From Acidovorax sp. Leaf191 (GTDB taxonomy: Bacteria; Pseudomonadota; Gammaproteobacteria; Burkholderiales; Burkholderiaceae_C), in the NCBI RefSeq assembly GCF_001424425.1, contig NZ_LMPT01000004.1, positions 46,401 through 110,400 on the forward strand: 64,000 nt of DNA. The letters are read 5' to 3'. The notes beneath the pieces are model-generated. The model saw only the letters and a list, made by a program, of their open reading frames with translations. It was not told the origin of the DNA and ran no database searches. This document shows, piece after piece, positions 31,344 through 40,342 of the stretch (its first letter is position 1; the number at the start of each line of letters is the position of its first letter). A program made the translations under genes and the position numbers.

Positions 31344-32255
31344 CTACGCACCAGCCCCCTCGTCCATCTCCTGGCGCAGCAGCGCCACCATCTGCACCGC
31401 CGCCAGCGACAGGCGCCGCCCCCGCAGCGTCACGAGGCCGATGGGCCGGCGCAGCGACGGCTGCTTGAGCGGCCGGGTCACCACCTCGGGCCGGCGCACC
31501 ACCTGCGCGGCCAGCTCGGGCAGCGCGCTCACGCCCAGCTGCGCGGCCACCATGGCCGCGATGGTGGCCAGGTGCTCCACCTCGTAGCGCGGCGCAAAGC
31601 GGATGCGGTGCGTGAGCAGCGCCTCGTCGGCGTACTGGCGCACGCTGGTGCCGGCGGGCATGGAGATGTGCGGCAGGTCGGCCACATCGGCCCAGGCCAG
31701 CGCACCGCGGCCGCGCGCCAGGGGGTGGGCGCGGGCCAGCAGCAGCACGAAGCGGTCGGACGACAGCGGGGTGTAGTCGAGGTCGGCATACGCGGGGTTG
31801 GCGGCGGTGAGCGCGAAGTCCACGCGCCCTGCGCGCACCATGTCGAACGCCGGGCCCGCCAGGCTGTCGAACAGCTCCAGGTGCACGCCCGGGTGCCCCG
31901 CCGCAAACCGCGTGAACGCGCGGGGCACCACCCCCGCCGCCAGCGACGGCAGCGCCGCCAGCGCGAGCCGCCCCACCTGCACCTGCGCCACGGCCTGCAC
32001 GCGGCGCACCGTCTCATCCATCTGGTGGCGCAGAAAGCGGGCCTGCTCGGCAAACACCTCGCCCGCCTGCGTGAGCTGCACCGTGCGCGTGGTGCGATCG
32101 AACAGGCGCGCGCCCAACATCTCTTCGAGCCGCGCGAGCGTGCCCGACACCGCCGACTGCGACAGGTGCATCTGCAGCGCGGTGCGCCGAAAGCTCAGCG
32201 TGTCGGCCAGCGCCAGGAACACATCGACCTCGCGGGCCGACCAATTGATCTTCAT
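31344..32255 (-). CDS. LysR-family transcriptional regulator
   Basis: This 303-residue protein has the LysR helix-turn-helix (residues 4-63, ALADTLSFRRTALQMHLSQSAVSGTLARLEEMLGA) and a two-lobed effector domain. It is divergent, across 88 bases, from the dehydrogenase-BKACE-Bug operon and probably activates it. The gap holds a possible T-N11-A site in the TATCGAAAAATACG region (about 32268-32281). It ends 204 bases from the mvaB start and is not part of that operon. The inducer is unknown. Confidence 0.92.
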   Translation of the reverse strand: MKINWSAREVDVFLALADTLSFRRTALQMHLSQSAVSGTLARLEEMLGARLFDRTTRTVQLTQAGEVFAEQARFLRHQMDETVRRVQAVAQVQVGRLALAALPSLAAGVVPRAFTRFAAGHPGVHLELFDSLAGPAFDMVRAGRVDFALTAANPAYADLDYTPLSSDRFVLLLARAHPLARGRGALAWADVADLPHISMPAGTSVRQYADEALLTHRIRFAPRYEVEHLATIAAMVAAQLGVSALPELAAQVVRRPEVVTRPLKQPSLRRPIGLVTLRGRRLSLAAVQMVALLRQEMDEGAGA

Positions 32256-32343
32256 GGCCGATCAGTCTATCGAAAAATACGTCTGGACCGCGCAATGCGG
32301 CCTGCCTAGACTGCACCGCAAGACAACACAAGGAGACGACAGC

Positions 32344-33324
32344 ATGGACATCAGTTCGCCGCGCAATGCACGCACGGTGGTCGTGGGCGGGGGCACCATG
32401 GGTGCGGACGTGGCCGTGGTCCTGGCCCGCGGCGGCGCCCGGGTCACGGTGGTGGACCCGCACACCGCGCGGCGCGACCTGCTCTTGCCGCACATTGCCG
32501 CCGAGCTCGACGCCGCCGGCCTGGCCGCGGGCGCAGGCCCTGTGGAGGTGTGCGCCAGCCTGCAGGACGTGGCCTGGGACGGCGTGGTGCTGGTGGTCGA
32601 ATGCATCACCGAGCAACTCGCCGCCAAGCAGCAGCTGTTTGCCGAGCTGGAAGCCATCGCCCCGGCCAGTGCGGTGCTGGCCAGCAACAGCTCGGGCTTT
32701 CCGATCAGCGCCATCGCCCAGGGCCTGCCCACCGCGCAGCGCATGCTGGGCCTGCACTTCTTCATGCCGGCGCACCTGGTGCCGCTGGTGGAGGTGGTGC
32801 TGGGCGAGCGCAGCGACCCCACGCTGGGCCAGTGGCTGCACGGCTTCATGCGCCGCTGCGGCAGCGTGCCGGTGCTGGTGAAGAAGGACAAGCCGGGCTT
32901 TCTGGCCAACCGCATGCAGCATGCGCTGTCGCGCGAGGCTTTTGCACTCATCGACGAAGGCATCGCATCGCCCGAAGACGTGGACGCCGCCGTGCGCTTT
33001 GGCTTCGGCTTTCGCTTTCTGGCCGCAGGCCCGGTGCTGCAGCGCGACCACGCGGGCATCGAGGTGCACTGCGCGGCCGCGGCCACCATGTACCCCACGC
33101 TGTCCAACACCGACGTGCCCGCCCAGGCGCTGCGCGACCGCGTGGCCCACGGCGATCTGGGCATGAAGACCGGCAAAGGCTTCTTCGACTGGCCCGAGGA
33201 CCGCAAGCGTGCAGAGCGCACCCGCTACGACACGCTGCTGCGCCAGGGCCTGGCCCTGCTGGCCAGCGAGCTGCCTGCCATCGAGCCCGCCAGCACACCC
33301 ACCACGCCGGGAGCCACGCCATGA
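32344..33324 (+). CDS. 3-hydroxyacyl-CoA dehydrogenase-family NAD(P)-dependent dehydrogenase
   Basis: The 326-residue protein has an N-terminal Rossmann motif GGGTMGADVA near residue 14, followed by VDPH. It has the 3-HCDH family landmarks ITEQLAAKQQLFAELE, SNSSGFPIS, GLHFFMPAHLVPLVEVV (active-site His) and KDKPGFLANRMQHAL. Members act on 3-hydroxyacyl-CoA or on carnitine-like 3-hydroxy acids. Its four-base overlap with a BKACE gene suggests that it makes the beta-keto acid that BKACE cleaves, as in L-carnitine dehydrogenase pathways. The ATG follows an AAGGAG site 8-9 bases upstream. Confidence 0.85.
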   Translation: MDISSPRNARTVVVGGGTMGADVAVVLARGGARVTVVDPHTARRDLLLPHIAAELDAAGLAAGAGPVEVCASLQDVAWDGVVLVVECITEQLAAKQQLFAELEAIAPASAVLASNSSGFPISAIAQGLPTAQRMLGLHFFMPAHLVPLVEVVLGERSDPTLGQWLHGFMRRCGSVPVLVKKDKPGFLANRMQHALSREAFALIDEGIASPEDVDAAVRFGFGFRFLAAGPVLQRDHAGIEVHCAAAATMYPTLSNTDVPAQALRDRVAHGDLGMKTGKGFFDWPEDRKRAERTRYDTLLRQGLALLASELPAIEPASTPTTPGATP

Positions 33325-34157
33325 GCGCCACCAGCCAATGGACCGACCCGCTGATCGTCACCGTGGCGCCCAACGGCGCGTACAAGCTGCCCAGCGACCA
33401 CCCCGCCGTGCCGACCACGCCGGCCACGCTGGCCGCCACCGCCAAGGCCTGCCTGGAGGCGGGCGCGGCCATGATCCACATGCACATCCGAGACGCCCAG
33501 GGCCGCCACAGCCTGGACGTGGAGGGCTACCGCGAAGCCCGGCGCGTGGTGCAGCACGCCGTGGGCGATGCGATGGTGGTGCAGATCACCAGCGAAGCGG
33601 CAGGCGTGTACCGTGCCCCGGCGCAGATCGCGATGGTCGAGGCGCTGCAGCCCGAGGCCGTGTCCATCGGCCTGCGCGAGATCGACCAGCCCGAGATCGG
33701 CGAGGCCGGCCTGCAGCGCTTCTTCACGGGCCTGGTGCGGCGCCGCTGCATGGTGCAGGTCATCCTCTACGACGTGGCCGACCTGCGCCGCTGGCAGGCG
33801 CTGCGCGCCAGCGGCGTGGTGCCGGATGCACCGTGGTTCCTGCTGTTCGTGCTGGGCCGCTACAGCGCGGGCCAGACCTCGAGCCCGCGCGACCTGCTGC
33901 CCTTCCTGGCCGCCCACAACGGGCCCGAACCCTGGGCCGTGTGCGCGTTCGGCGCGGCCGAGAACACCTGCATCACCGCCGCCGCGGTCTTCGGCGGGCA
34001 TGCCCGCGTGGGGTTCGAGAACAACCTGCTGCGCAAGGACGGCAGCACCGCACCCGACAACGCGGCCCTGGTGCGCCAGGCGGTCGAGGCCGCTGCCGCG
34101 CTGGGGCGGCCGCTGGCCACGGCGCAGGACATCCGCCAGCGCTTCGGCGCGGGCTGA
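33321..34157 (+). CDS. BKACE (DUF849) beta-keto acid cleavage enzyme
   Basis: This 278-residue TIM-barrel protein has the family zinc-binding motif HMHIRD near residue 50, VQITSEA around 90, and AAENTCITAAAVFGGHARVGFENN near residues 213-236. BKACE enzymes condense a beta-keto acid with acetyl-CoA to give acetoacetate and a new CoA thioester. The ATGA overlap with the dehydrogenase gene shows tight coupling. Possible substrates include dehydrocarnitine or 3-keto-5-aminohexanoate; this is inference. A Bug protein 88 bases downstream may bring in the parent compound. Confidence 0.88.
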   Translation: MSATSQWTDPLIVTVAPNGAYKLPSDHPAVPTTPATLAATAKACLEAGAAMIHMHIRDAQGRHSLDVEGYREARRVVQHAVGDAMVVQITSEAAGVYRAPAQIAMVEALQPEAVSIGLREIDQPEIGEAGLQRFFTGLVRRRCMVQVILYDVADLRRWQALRASGVVPDAPWFLLFVLGRYSAGQTSSPRDLLPFLAAHNGPEPWAVCAFGAAENTCITAAAVFGGHARVGFENNLLRKDGSTAPDNAALVRQAVEAAAALGRPLATAQDIRQRFGAG

Positions 34158-34245
34158 GCCTCGGCCCGGCTCTGCCCATTCTCATCACGCCATCAAACCC
34201 ATCAGCCCGCGCCAGACGGGCCTTCATCCATCCGCAGGAGACACC

Positions 34246-35304
34246 ATGCAACAACACCCCACCGCCCACGCCCAAGCCCCCGTACCGCAGGTCCGCCGGG
34301 CCACGCGGCGCACGGCCATCCGCCTGGCGCTTGCGATGCCCGCCACCTGGGCCCTGGCCCTGGGCACGGCAGGCCACGCCGTGGCCCAGACGGCCCCGGC
34401 CGCCTTCCCCACCAAGACCATCCGCTTCGTGGTGCCCTACCCGCCCGGCGGTCCCACCGACCTGATGGCGCGCATGCTGCAGCCCGAGCTGCAAAGCCGG
34501 CTGGGCGTGACCGTGGTGGTGGACAACAAGGGCGGCGCGGGCGGCAACTCCGGCAGCGCCGAGGTGGCCAAGCAGGCGCCCGCCGACGGCCACACCCTGC
34601 TGCTGGCCGCCAGCGGCCCAATGGCGGTGAACCCGTCGCTGTACGCCAGCATGCCCTTCAACCCGCTGACCGACCTGGTGCCCGTGGTGCAGCTGTCAGC
34701 CTTTCCGCTGGTACTGGAAGTGCACCCCTCGCTGGGCGTGAAGACGCTGGCGGAGCTGATCGCCATGGCCAAGGCGGGCAAGCCGGTGCTGAGCTTTGCA
34801 TCGGCCGGCAACGGCACGCCGCAGCACCTGGCGGGCGAGCTGTTCAACACCACCGCCCACGTGAAGATGGGCCACATCCCGTACCGCGGCGCGGGCCCCG
34901 CGCTCAACGACCTGCTGGGCGGGCAGGTGAACGTGATGTTCGACATCGTGGGCAGCTCGCTGCCGCACCTCCAGTCGGGCAAGCTCGTCCCGCTGGCGGT
35001 CACCTCGGCCGAGCGCGCCAAGGTGCTGCCCAGCGTGCCCACCATGGCCGAGGCGGGCCTGCCCGGCTACCAGATCACCGGCTGGCACGGCATCGCCGTG
35101 CGCGCGGGCACGCCGCAGGCCACCGTGGACAAGCTCAACGCCACGGTGAATGCGATCTTCAAGGAGCCCGCCTTCCGCGCCAAGTGGGAGGCCATCGGCA
35201 CGCCGGTGGTGGCGGGCACGGCCGCAGACTTCGGCGCGCTGATCAAGTCCGACGCGCAGCGCCTGGGCAAGCTGGTGCGCGATGCGGGCGTGACGATGGA
35301 TTGA
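34246..35304 (+). CDS. Bug/TctC-family periplasmic binding protein
   Basis: The 352-residue protein has an unusually long N-terminal region with a twin-arginine-like RRATRRTAIRLALAM stretch and a signal ending AVAQ near residue 48. It then has the Bug motif KTIRFVVPYPPGGPTDLMARML and later GHIPYRGAGPALNDLLGGQV. ATG 34246 follows a CAGGAGACACC site. It is the third gene of the LysR-controlled operon and likely collects the substrate of the dehydrogenase/BKACE pair, yet no TctAB genes lie in the window. Confidence 0.88.
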   Translation: MQQHPTAHAQAPVPQVRRATRRTAIRLALAMPATWALALGTAGHAVAQTAPAAFPTKTIRFVVPYPPGGPTDLMARMLQPELQSRLGVTVVVDNKGGAGGNSGSAEVAKQAPADGHTLLLAASGPMAVNPSLYASMPFNPLTDLVPVVQLSAFPLVLEVHPSLGVKTLAELIAMAKAGKPVLSFASAGNGTPQHLAGELFNTTAHVKMGHIPYRGAGPALNDLLGGQVNVMFDIVGSSLPHLQSGKLVPLAVTSAERAKVLPSVPTMAEAGLPGYQITGWHGIAVRAGTPQATVDKLNATVNAIFKEPAFRAKWEAIGTPVVAGTAADFGALIKSDAQRLGKLVRDAGVTMD

Positions 35305-35467
35305 CTGAATGACTGGCTGACTGGCTGACGCCGGGCGATCCCTCAGCGGCAGCGCGCGGCCGCAGGCGCAGCAGCAACAGCCCGCCGACAAGACCGAAAA
35401 TGCGGCGAAAGGATGTGGAGCTCATGCCCGCGATGGCAGAGGTTGGTGCTGCCAGCGGCCCGCCTAG

Positions 35468-36388
35468 TCAGTAGCCCCGCCCGGGGTCCACGGTGCCTGC
35501 CACCGCCTCGCCGCGCTCCATGGCTGCCATCTTGCGCGTGATTTGCGCAATGCTCTCTTCCCGCAGGGTGCGGGCCGAGGTGTGGGGCGTGGCGGTGATC
35601 TTCGGGTGCAGCCAGAACGGGTGGCCCACCGGCAAAGGCTCGGTACGGAACACGTCCAGCGTGGCGCCTGCGATGTGCCCGCTGTCAATCAGCGCCAGCA
35701 GGTCTTCTTCCACCAGGTGCGCGCCCCGCGCCACGTTGACCACATAGCCGCCGGGCTGCAGGCGCGACAGCGTGTCGCGGTTGATGATGTCCTGCGTGTC
35801 GGGCGTGAGCGGCAGCAGGTTGACCAGCACGCGGCTGGCGGCCAGAAAGTCGTGAAAGCCCTCGGCGCCGCTGAAGCCGCGCACGCCGTCCACCGCCTTG
35901 GGAGACCGGCTCCAGCCGTTCACCGGAAAGTCGAAATGCGCCAGCGCCCGCGCCACACGCTCGCCCAGCACACCGAGGCCCATCACGCCCACCGGAAACT
36001 CCGATCGCACCCGCGGCCGGCGAAAGCCCCAGCGGCCGGCGCGCATGTCGCCCTCGTACGCGTCCAGCTCGCGAAAATGGCGCACTACGGCGTGGCACAC
36101 GTATTCGGCCATCTGCACGGCCATGCCGCCATCGTCGATGCGCACGATCTGGCAGCCCGGCGGCATGCGCAGCTTGAGCAGCGCGTCCACCCCTGCGCCG
36201 ATGTTGAACAGCGCGCGCAAGGCGGGCTGCTCGTCCAGAAACTGCTGGGGCGGTGCCCAGACCACGGCGTAGTCGGCCTGCGGTGCCCCCGGCTGCCACA
36301 CGCTGATGTGGGCATGGGGCAAGGCAGCGGCAAGCCCCTGCAGCCAGGGCTCGATCTTGGTGTCGGTACAGCAAAGGGTGATGTTCAT
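35468..36388 (-). CDS. ghrA: glyoxylate/hydroxypyruvate reductase A-like 2-hydroxyacid dehydrogenase
   Basis: This 306-residue enzyme matches GhrA in length and motifs: NIGAGVDAL near residue 62, the NAD(P)-binding GLGVLGERVARAL near residue 137 and the catalytic trio Arg in NVARGAHL, Glu in RTEPLP and His in TPHTSA. It reduces glyoxylate or hydroxypyruvate in the cytoplasm. It lies alone, convergent with the Bug gene, with no visible regulation. Possible metabolic contact with the glyoxylate-branch control gene aceK further right is speculation. Confidence 0.85.
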   Translation of the reverse strand: MNITLCCTDTKIEPWLQGLAAALPHAHISVWQPGAPQADYAVVWAPPQQFLDEQPALRALFNIGAGVDALLKLRMPPGCQIVRIDDGGMAVQMAEYVCHAVVRHFRELDAYEGDMRAGRWGFRRPRVRSEFPVGVMGLGVLGERVARALAHFDFPVNGWSRSPKAVDGVRGFSGAEGFHDFLAASRVLVNLLPLTPDTQDIINRDTLSRLQPGGYVVNVARGAHLVEEDLLALIDSGHIAGATLDVFRTEPLPVGHPFWLHPKITATPHTSARTLREESIAQITRKMAAMERGEAVAGTVDPGRGY

Positions 36389-36480
36389 GCGGTCAAGGGT
36401 AACTGCATTGGCGCTGGCTGGGTGTCACCTATGGCCTGCACGGCCTGCGGCAGGGCGCACCCGCTGTGCGACCCGACCCT

Positions 36481-36560
36481 CCGTTCGCCCTGAGCTTCTC
36501 GAAGGGCCATCGCATCCGCACCCACACGCCCTGGCTTCGACAGGCTCAGCCCGAACGGTT
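36481..36560. repeat. dispersed repeat family 2, inverted pair A
   Basis: The unit CCGTTCGCCCTGAGCTTCTC at 36481 faces GGCTTCGACAGGCTCAGCCC ending near 36560, about 50 bases apart. It is a copy of the TTCGACA-GCTCAG palindromic unit. Confidence 0.85.
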
Positions 36561-36694
36561 GGGGGAGGCCGCAGACGCGCAGGAGGCGGGCTGCGGCGGG
36601 CAGGGGACGGGCTCCAGCGAGCGCGGAACGACATCCCCTCTTGCTGGCTTGCGTTCAACCATTCGAGCATTCGAGCATTCAATCCCGCTCAATA

Positions 36695-36760
36695 CCGTTC
36701 GGGCTGAGCTTGTCGAAGCCTTGCGCGGCGCTTCGACAAGCTCAGCGTGAACGGGTTTTT
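36695..36760. repeat. dispersed repeat family 2, inverted pair B forming a hairpin with T-run
   Basis: CCGTTCGGGCTGAGCTTGTC (from 36695) faces GCTTCGACAAGCTCAGCGTG (36730 onward) with a short loop, and GTTTTT follows. It lies just after the mccA stop (minus strand), so it may act as a terminator. An ATTCGAGC tandem repeat precedes it at 36658-36683. The rest of the 407-base gap 36389-36795 shows no gene. Confidence 0.8.
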
Positions 36761-36795
36761 ATCGGGGGAAGACCCAGAGGTGACGCGCCAGCGGC

Positions 36796-38817
36796 TTACG
36801 CCGCCACCGCCAGCTTGAGCAGCTCCGCGCCTTCCGTCACCTGGTCCCCGGGCGCATACAGCAGCTCCTGCACCACGCCATCGGCCGGCGCCGCAATCGT
36901 GTGTTCCATCTTCATGGCTTCCATCACGGCCAGCGGCTGGCCCTTGGTGACGGCATCGCCCGCCTTCACGGCGAACGACACCACCTTGCCGGGCATGGGG
37001 GCCGTGAGCCGCCCGCCCTCGGCCGCCGACTCGCCCGCATGCGCGAGCAGGTCGATGGCGGTGATCTGCGTGGCGCCGCGGGGCGTGAACACATGGTCCA
37101 CCTCGCCCTGGGCGTACACCGCAGCGCGGGTGCGCTGGCCGGCGAACTGCAGTTCGATGCCGCCGGATTGTTCCGCAAACACCAGCGGCCCGGCCACGGC
37201 CGCGTCGCCCTCGCCTACCACCAGGTGCAGCGTGCCGTCACGCTCGTAGGTGAGCCAGGCCTTGGCGTGCTCGCCGCCGAACTCGAACTCGAAGCGGCGG
37301 CGCGTGAGCGCGTGCGAGTGGAATCCGTCGCGGCGGCTGAAGGGGTCTGCGCCTTCGCTGGCGCGCTCGTTCAGCAGCGTCTGCGCCACGGCGGCGGCAG
37401 CAGCCAGCGGAAGGCCCACCGGCTCCTGGTGGAACAGCACCGCTTGCTCGCGCGGGATCAGCGCGGTGTCGAGCTGGGCGTTGGCAAACGCACCGGTGCG
37501 CGCCACACGACGCAGGAACTGCACGTTGGTTGCCAGGCCCACGATGTGCGTCTGCGCCAGGGCCTCGTCCAGCCGCGCCAGGGCCTGCTCGCGCGTGTCG
37601 CCGTGCACGATGAGCTTGGCCACCATGGAGTCGTAGAACGAGCTGATCGCATCGCCCTGGCGCACGCCGGAGTCCACGCGCACCGCGCCCCTCTCGAACG
37701 TCACGCAGTCGGGCAACGCATACACGTTGAGCGCGCCGGTGGCGGGCAGGAAGTTGTTGTCGGGGTTCTCCGCGCAGATGCGGGCTTCGATGGCATGGCC
37801 GGTGATGGAGAGGTCTTGCTGCTTCACCGGCAGCGGCTCGCCCGAAGCCACGCGCAGTTGCCACTCCACCAGGTCCAGGCCGGTGATGGCCTCGGTCACA
37901 GGGTGTTCCACCTGCAGGCGGGTGTTCATTTCCATGAAGTAGAACTTCATCTGGTCGGGCCGCTCGTAGCCACCCGGCTGCTCCACGATGAACTCCACCG
38001 TGCCGGCGCCCACGTAGTTCACCGCCTTGGCGGCGGCCACCGCGGCTTCGCCCATCTGCTGGCGCAGCGCGGGCGTCATGCCGGGGGCGGGGGCTTCTTC
38101 CAGCACCTTCTGGTGGCGGCGCTGCACGGAGCAGTCGCGCTCGAAAAGATACACCACGTCGCCGTGCGTGTCGCCGAACACCTGGATCTCGATGTGGCGC
38201 GGGCGCTGCACATACTTTTCGACCAGCACCGCGTCGTCGCCAAAGCTGTTGATCGCCTCGCGCTGGCAGGATGCGAGCGCGGCGGCGAAGTCCTCGCTCT
38301 TGTCCACCGCGCGCATGCCTTTGCCGCCACCGCCGGCGCTGGCCTTGATGAGCACGGGGTAGCCGATGCGGTCGGCCTCGCGCTGCAGCAGCGCCGGGTC
38401 CTGGTCGCTGCCGTGGTAGCCGGGCACCAGCGGCACGCCGGCCTTTTCCATGAGCTGCTTGGACTCGGCCTTGAGGCCCATGTCCTTGATGGCCGAGGGT
38501 GGCGGGCCGATGAAGACCAGGCCTGCTGCCGCGCAGGCGTGGGCGAAGTCTTCGTTCTCGGACAGGAAGCCGTAGCCGGGGTGGATGGCCTGTGCACCCG
38601 TGGCCTGCGCGGCTTCGATGATGCGCTCCCAACGCAGGTAGCTGTCCTTGGGCGCGCTGCCACCGATGTGCACGGCCTCGTCGCACACGGCCACGTGCTT
38701 GGCATTGGCGTCGGCATCGGAGTACACGGCGACGGTCTTCACGCCGAGACGTTTAGCGGTCGCCGCTACACGGCAGGCGATCTCTCCGCGATTGGCGATC
38801 AAGATTTTTTTGAACAT
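36796..38817 (-). CDS. mccA: 3-methylcrotonyl-CoA carboxylase alpha (biotin-carboxylase/BCCP) subunit
   Basis: The 673-residue protein has an N-terminal biotin carboxylase: ATP-grasp loop GGGGKGMRAV near residue 163, EKYVQRPRHIEIQ, and EMNTRLQVEHPVTEAITG. The C-terminal biotinyl domain carries the MEAMKMEHTI attachment site about 40 residues from the end. Propionyl-CoA carboxylase alpha is similar, but the neighbours mccB and liuC point to 3-methylcrotonyl-CoA. It is the last gene of a six-gene operon, starting directly after the DUF4126 stop. The hairpin repeat B lies after its stop. Confidence 0.93.
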   Translation of the reverse strand: MFKKILIANRGEIACRVAATAKRLGVKTVAVYSDADANAKHVAVCDEAVHIGGSAPKDSYLRWERIIEAAQATGAQAIHPGYGFLSENEDFAHACAAAGLVFIGPPPSAIKDMGLKAESKQLMEKAGVPLVPGYHGSDQDPALLQREADRIGYPVLIKASAGGGGKGMRAVDKSEDFAAALASCQREAINSFGDDAVLVEKYVQRPRHIEIQVFGDTHGDVVYLFERDCSVQRRHQKVLEEAPAPGMTPALRQQMGEAAVAAAKAVNYVGAGTVEFIVEQPGGYERPDQMKFYFMEMNTRLQVEHPVTEAITGLDLVEWQLRVASGEPLPVKQQDLSITGHAIEARICAENPDNNFLPATGALNVYALPDCVTFERGAVRVDSGVRQGDAISSFYDSMVAKLIVHGDTREQALARLDEALAQTHIVGLATNVQFLRRVARTGAFANAQLDTALIPREQAVLFHQEPVGLPLAAAAAVAQTLLNERASEGADPFSRRDGFHSHALTRRRFEFEFGGEHAKAWLTYERDGTLHLVVGEGDAAVAGPLVFAEQSGGIELQFAGQRTRAAVYAQGEVDHVFTPRGATQITAIDLLAHAGESAAEGGRLTAPMPGKVVSFAVKAGDAVTKGQPLAVMEAMKMEHTIAAPADGVVQELLYAPGDQVTEGAELLKLAVAA

Positions 38818-39537
38818 TTAGGCCACCTTGGCAGAACCAGAAAAGAAAGAAGACAAGCGCCGCACCACGGCGCGCAGAAACTTGAACAGCACCACCAGCA
38901 GCAGCACCGACACGGCCACCATCACCACCAGTGCGATGCCGAAGGCCACCGGGTGCTGCGTGGCCAGCCACACCACGGCCACCACCAGGCCGTCTTCGAA
39001 GAAGGACAGCAGCCAGTTGGAGAACGGCTCGGGCGAGGTATTGGCCGCCGCGCGCGTGGTCATCTTGGTGGCCATCGACGTGGCGGCCAGCGACCCGCCC
39101 AGCAAGCCCGCCACCACGCCCATGGTGGCGTTATCGGCGCCGAACACGCCCGCGGCCAGCAGGGCCCCGCCGGGCACGCGGATGACGGTGTGCACGGCGT
39201 CCCAGGCGCTGTCGATCCACGGGACCTTGTCCGCAAAGAACTCGACCAGCATCAGGCCGCCCGCCACCAGCAGCACCAGCGGGTTCTGCAGCACGTGCAG
39301 ACCGGGGGGCAAGGGCATCCAGCCCAGGGCCCCCATCCCGCCGACGATGAAGACCACCGCGTACAGACGGAATCCGCTGGCCCAGCCCAGCGCGGCGGCC
39401 AGCGCCAGCAGGCTGGGCATGCCGAGCCGCGCGGTGGCCGTGGCCGCCGCATCGCCCACCGCGCGCGCCGTGCCGCCATCCACGTGGAGCCCCAGCGCGT
39501 GGAGCCACTGAACGATGTTGAGCCAGAGCTGGTCCAT
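38818..39537 (-). CDS. DUF4126 membrane protein
   Basis: This 239-residue protein has six predicted membrane helices and the DUF4126 pattern: GWASGFRLYAVVFIVG near residue 50, LMLVEFFADKVPWIDSAWDAVHTVIRVPGGALLAAGVFG and GGSLAATSMATKMTTRA. The family function is unknown. It lies between liuC and mccA, 19 bases after one and directly abutting the other. It is therefore co-transcribed with leucine-catabolic enzymes, an association that might be functional or incidental. Confidence 0.85.
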   Translation of the reverse strand: MDQLWLNIVQWLHALGLHVDGGTARAVGDAAATATARLGMPSLLALAAALGWASGFRLYAVVFIVGGMGALGWMPLPPGLHVLQNPLVLLVAGGLMLVEFFADKVPWIDSAWDAVHTVIRVPGGALLAAGVFGADNATMGVVAGLLGGSLAATSMATKMTTRAAANTSPEPFSNWLLSFFEDGLVVAVVWLATQHPVAFGIALVVMVAVSVLLLVVLFKFLRAVVRRLSSFFSGSAKVA

Positions 39538-39556
39538 GTTCGTGTGTCCTCAGACG

Positions 39557-40342
39557 TCAGGCCAGAAGCCATGCCGGTTTGCGTTTGTTCAGGAACGACT
39601 GCACGCCTTCCTTGCCCTCGTCGCTGGCGCGGATGTCGGCGATGCCCTGCACGGTGGCGGCGATCAGCCCCGCATTGATCTCGCGCTCGGCCACGTCCAG
39701 CACCAGCTTCTTGCAGGCGCGCACGGCGTGGGGGCTGGCGCTGGTCAGGGCCTTGAGCAATTCGTCGACCTTGGCGTCGAGCTGGTCTGCAGACACCACC
39801 TCGTGCACGAAGCCGGTGCGCAACGCCTCGGCCGCGCCGAAGCGCTCGGCCGTGAGGAAGTAGCGGTGCGCTGCGCGGGGCCCCATGGCGCGGATCACGT
39901 AGGGGCTGATGGTGGCGGGGATGAGGCCGAGCTTCACCTCGCTCAGGCAAAAGCCCGCCGTGTCCACCGCCACCGCCATGTCGCACGCGGCCACCAGGCC
40001 CATGCCACCGGCGTACACATCGCCCTGCACACGCGCGATGGTGGGTTTGGGACATTCGTAGATCACGCGCAGCATCTCGGCCAGCTTGCCCGCGTCGGCC
40101 ACGTTCTCGTCGCGGGTGTAGTCGGCCATGCGGCGCATCCAATTGAGGTTGGCGCCCGCGCAGAACGCGGGGCCCTCTGCGGCCAGCACCACGGCGCGCA
40201 CGTCGGCGCGCGCGCCCACTTCGGTGAAGGCCGCCGTCAGCTCGGCGATGACCTCGTCGCTGAAGGCGTTGCGGATCTCGGGCTGCGTGAGCGTGATGCG
40301 CGCCACGGCGCCGATGTAGGTGATGGACAGGTTCTGGCTCAT
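39557..40342 (-). CDS. liuC: 3-methylglutaconyl-CoA hydratase (enoyl-CoA hydratase family)
   Basis: The 261-residue crotonase-fold protein has the oxyanion-hole motif GPAFCAGANLNWM near residue 57 and the catalytic-face segment VYAGGMGLVAACDMAVAV with an acidic residue in LSEVKLGLIPATISPY. The NLNWM insertion after the GAN motif is typical of 3-methylglutaconyl-CoA hydratases. It hydrates 3-methylglutaconyl-CoA to HMG-CoA in leucine breakdown. The ATG overlaps the dinB-like gene stop by four bases. The operon context with mccA/mccB supports the assignment. Confidence 0.9.
   Translation of the reverse strand: MSQNLSITYIGAVARITLTQPEIRNAFSDEVIAELTAAFTEVGARADVRAVVLAAEGPAFCAGANLNWMRRMADYTRDENVADAGKLAEMLRVIYECPKPTIARVQGDVYAGGMGLVAACDMAVAVDTAGFCLSEVKLGLIPATISPYVIRAMGPRAAHRYFLTAERFGAAEALRTGFVHEVVSADQLDAKVDELLKALTSASPHAVRACKKLVLDVAEREINAGLIAATVQGIADIRASDEGKEGVQSFLNKRKPAWLLA

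Noticed and set aside
35243..35425. Short minus-strand frame with a hydrophobic stretch between the Bug gene and ghrA
   Set aside because: It overlaps the Bug gene end, has no clear start site, and nothing beyond a hydrophobic run supports it.
36901..39678. Long plus-strand frame opposite mccA and the DUF4126 gene
   Set aside because: It spans two real minus-strand genes, has the same antisense composition, and no start signal or motif was seen.
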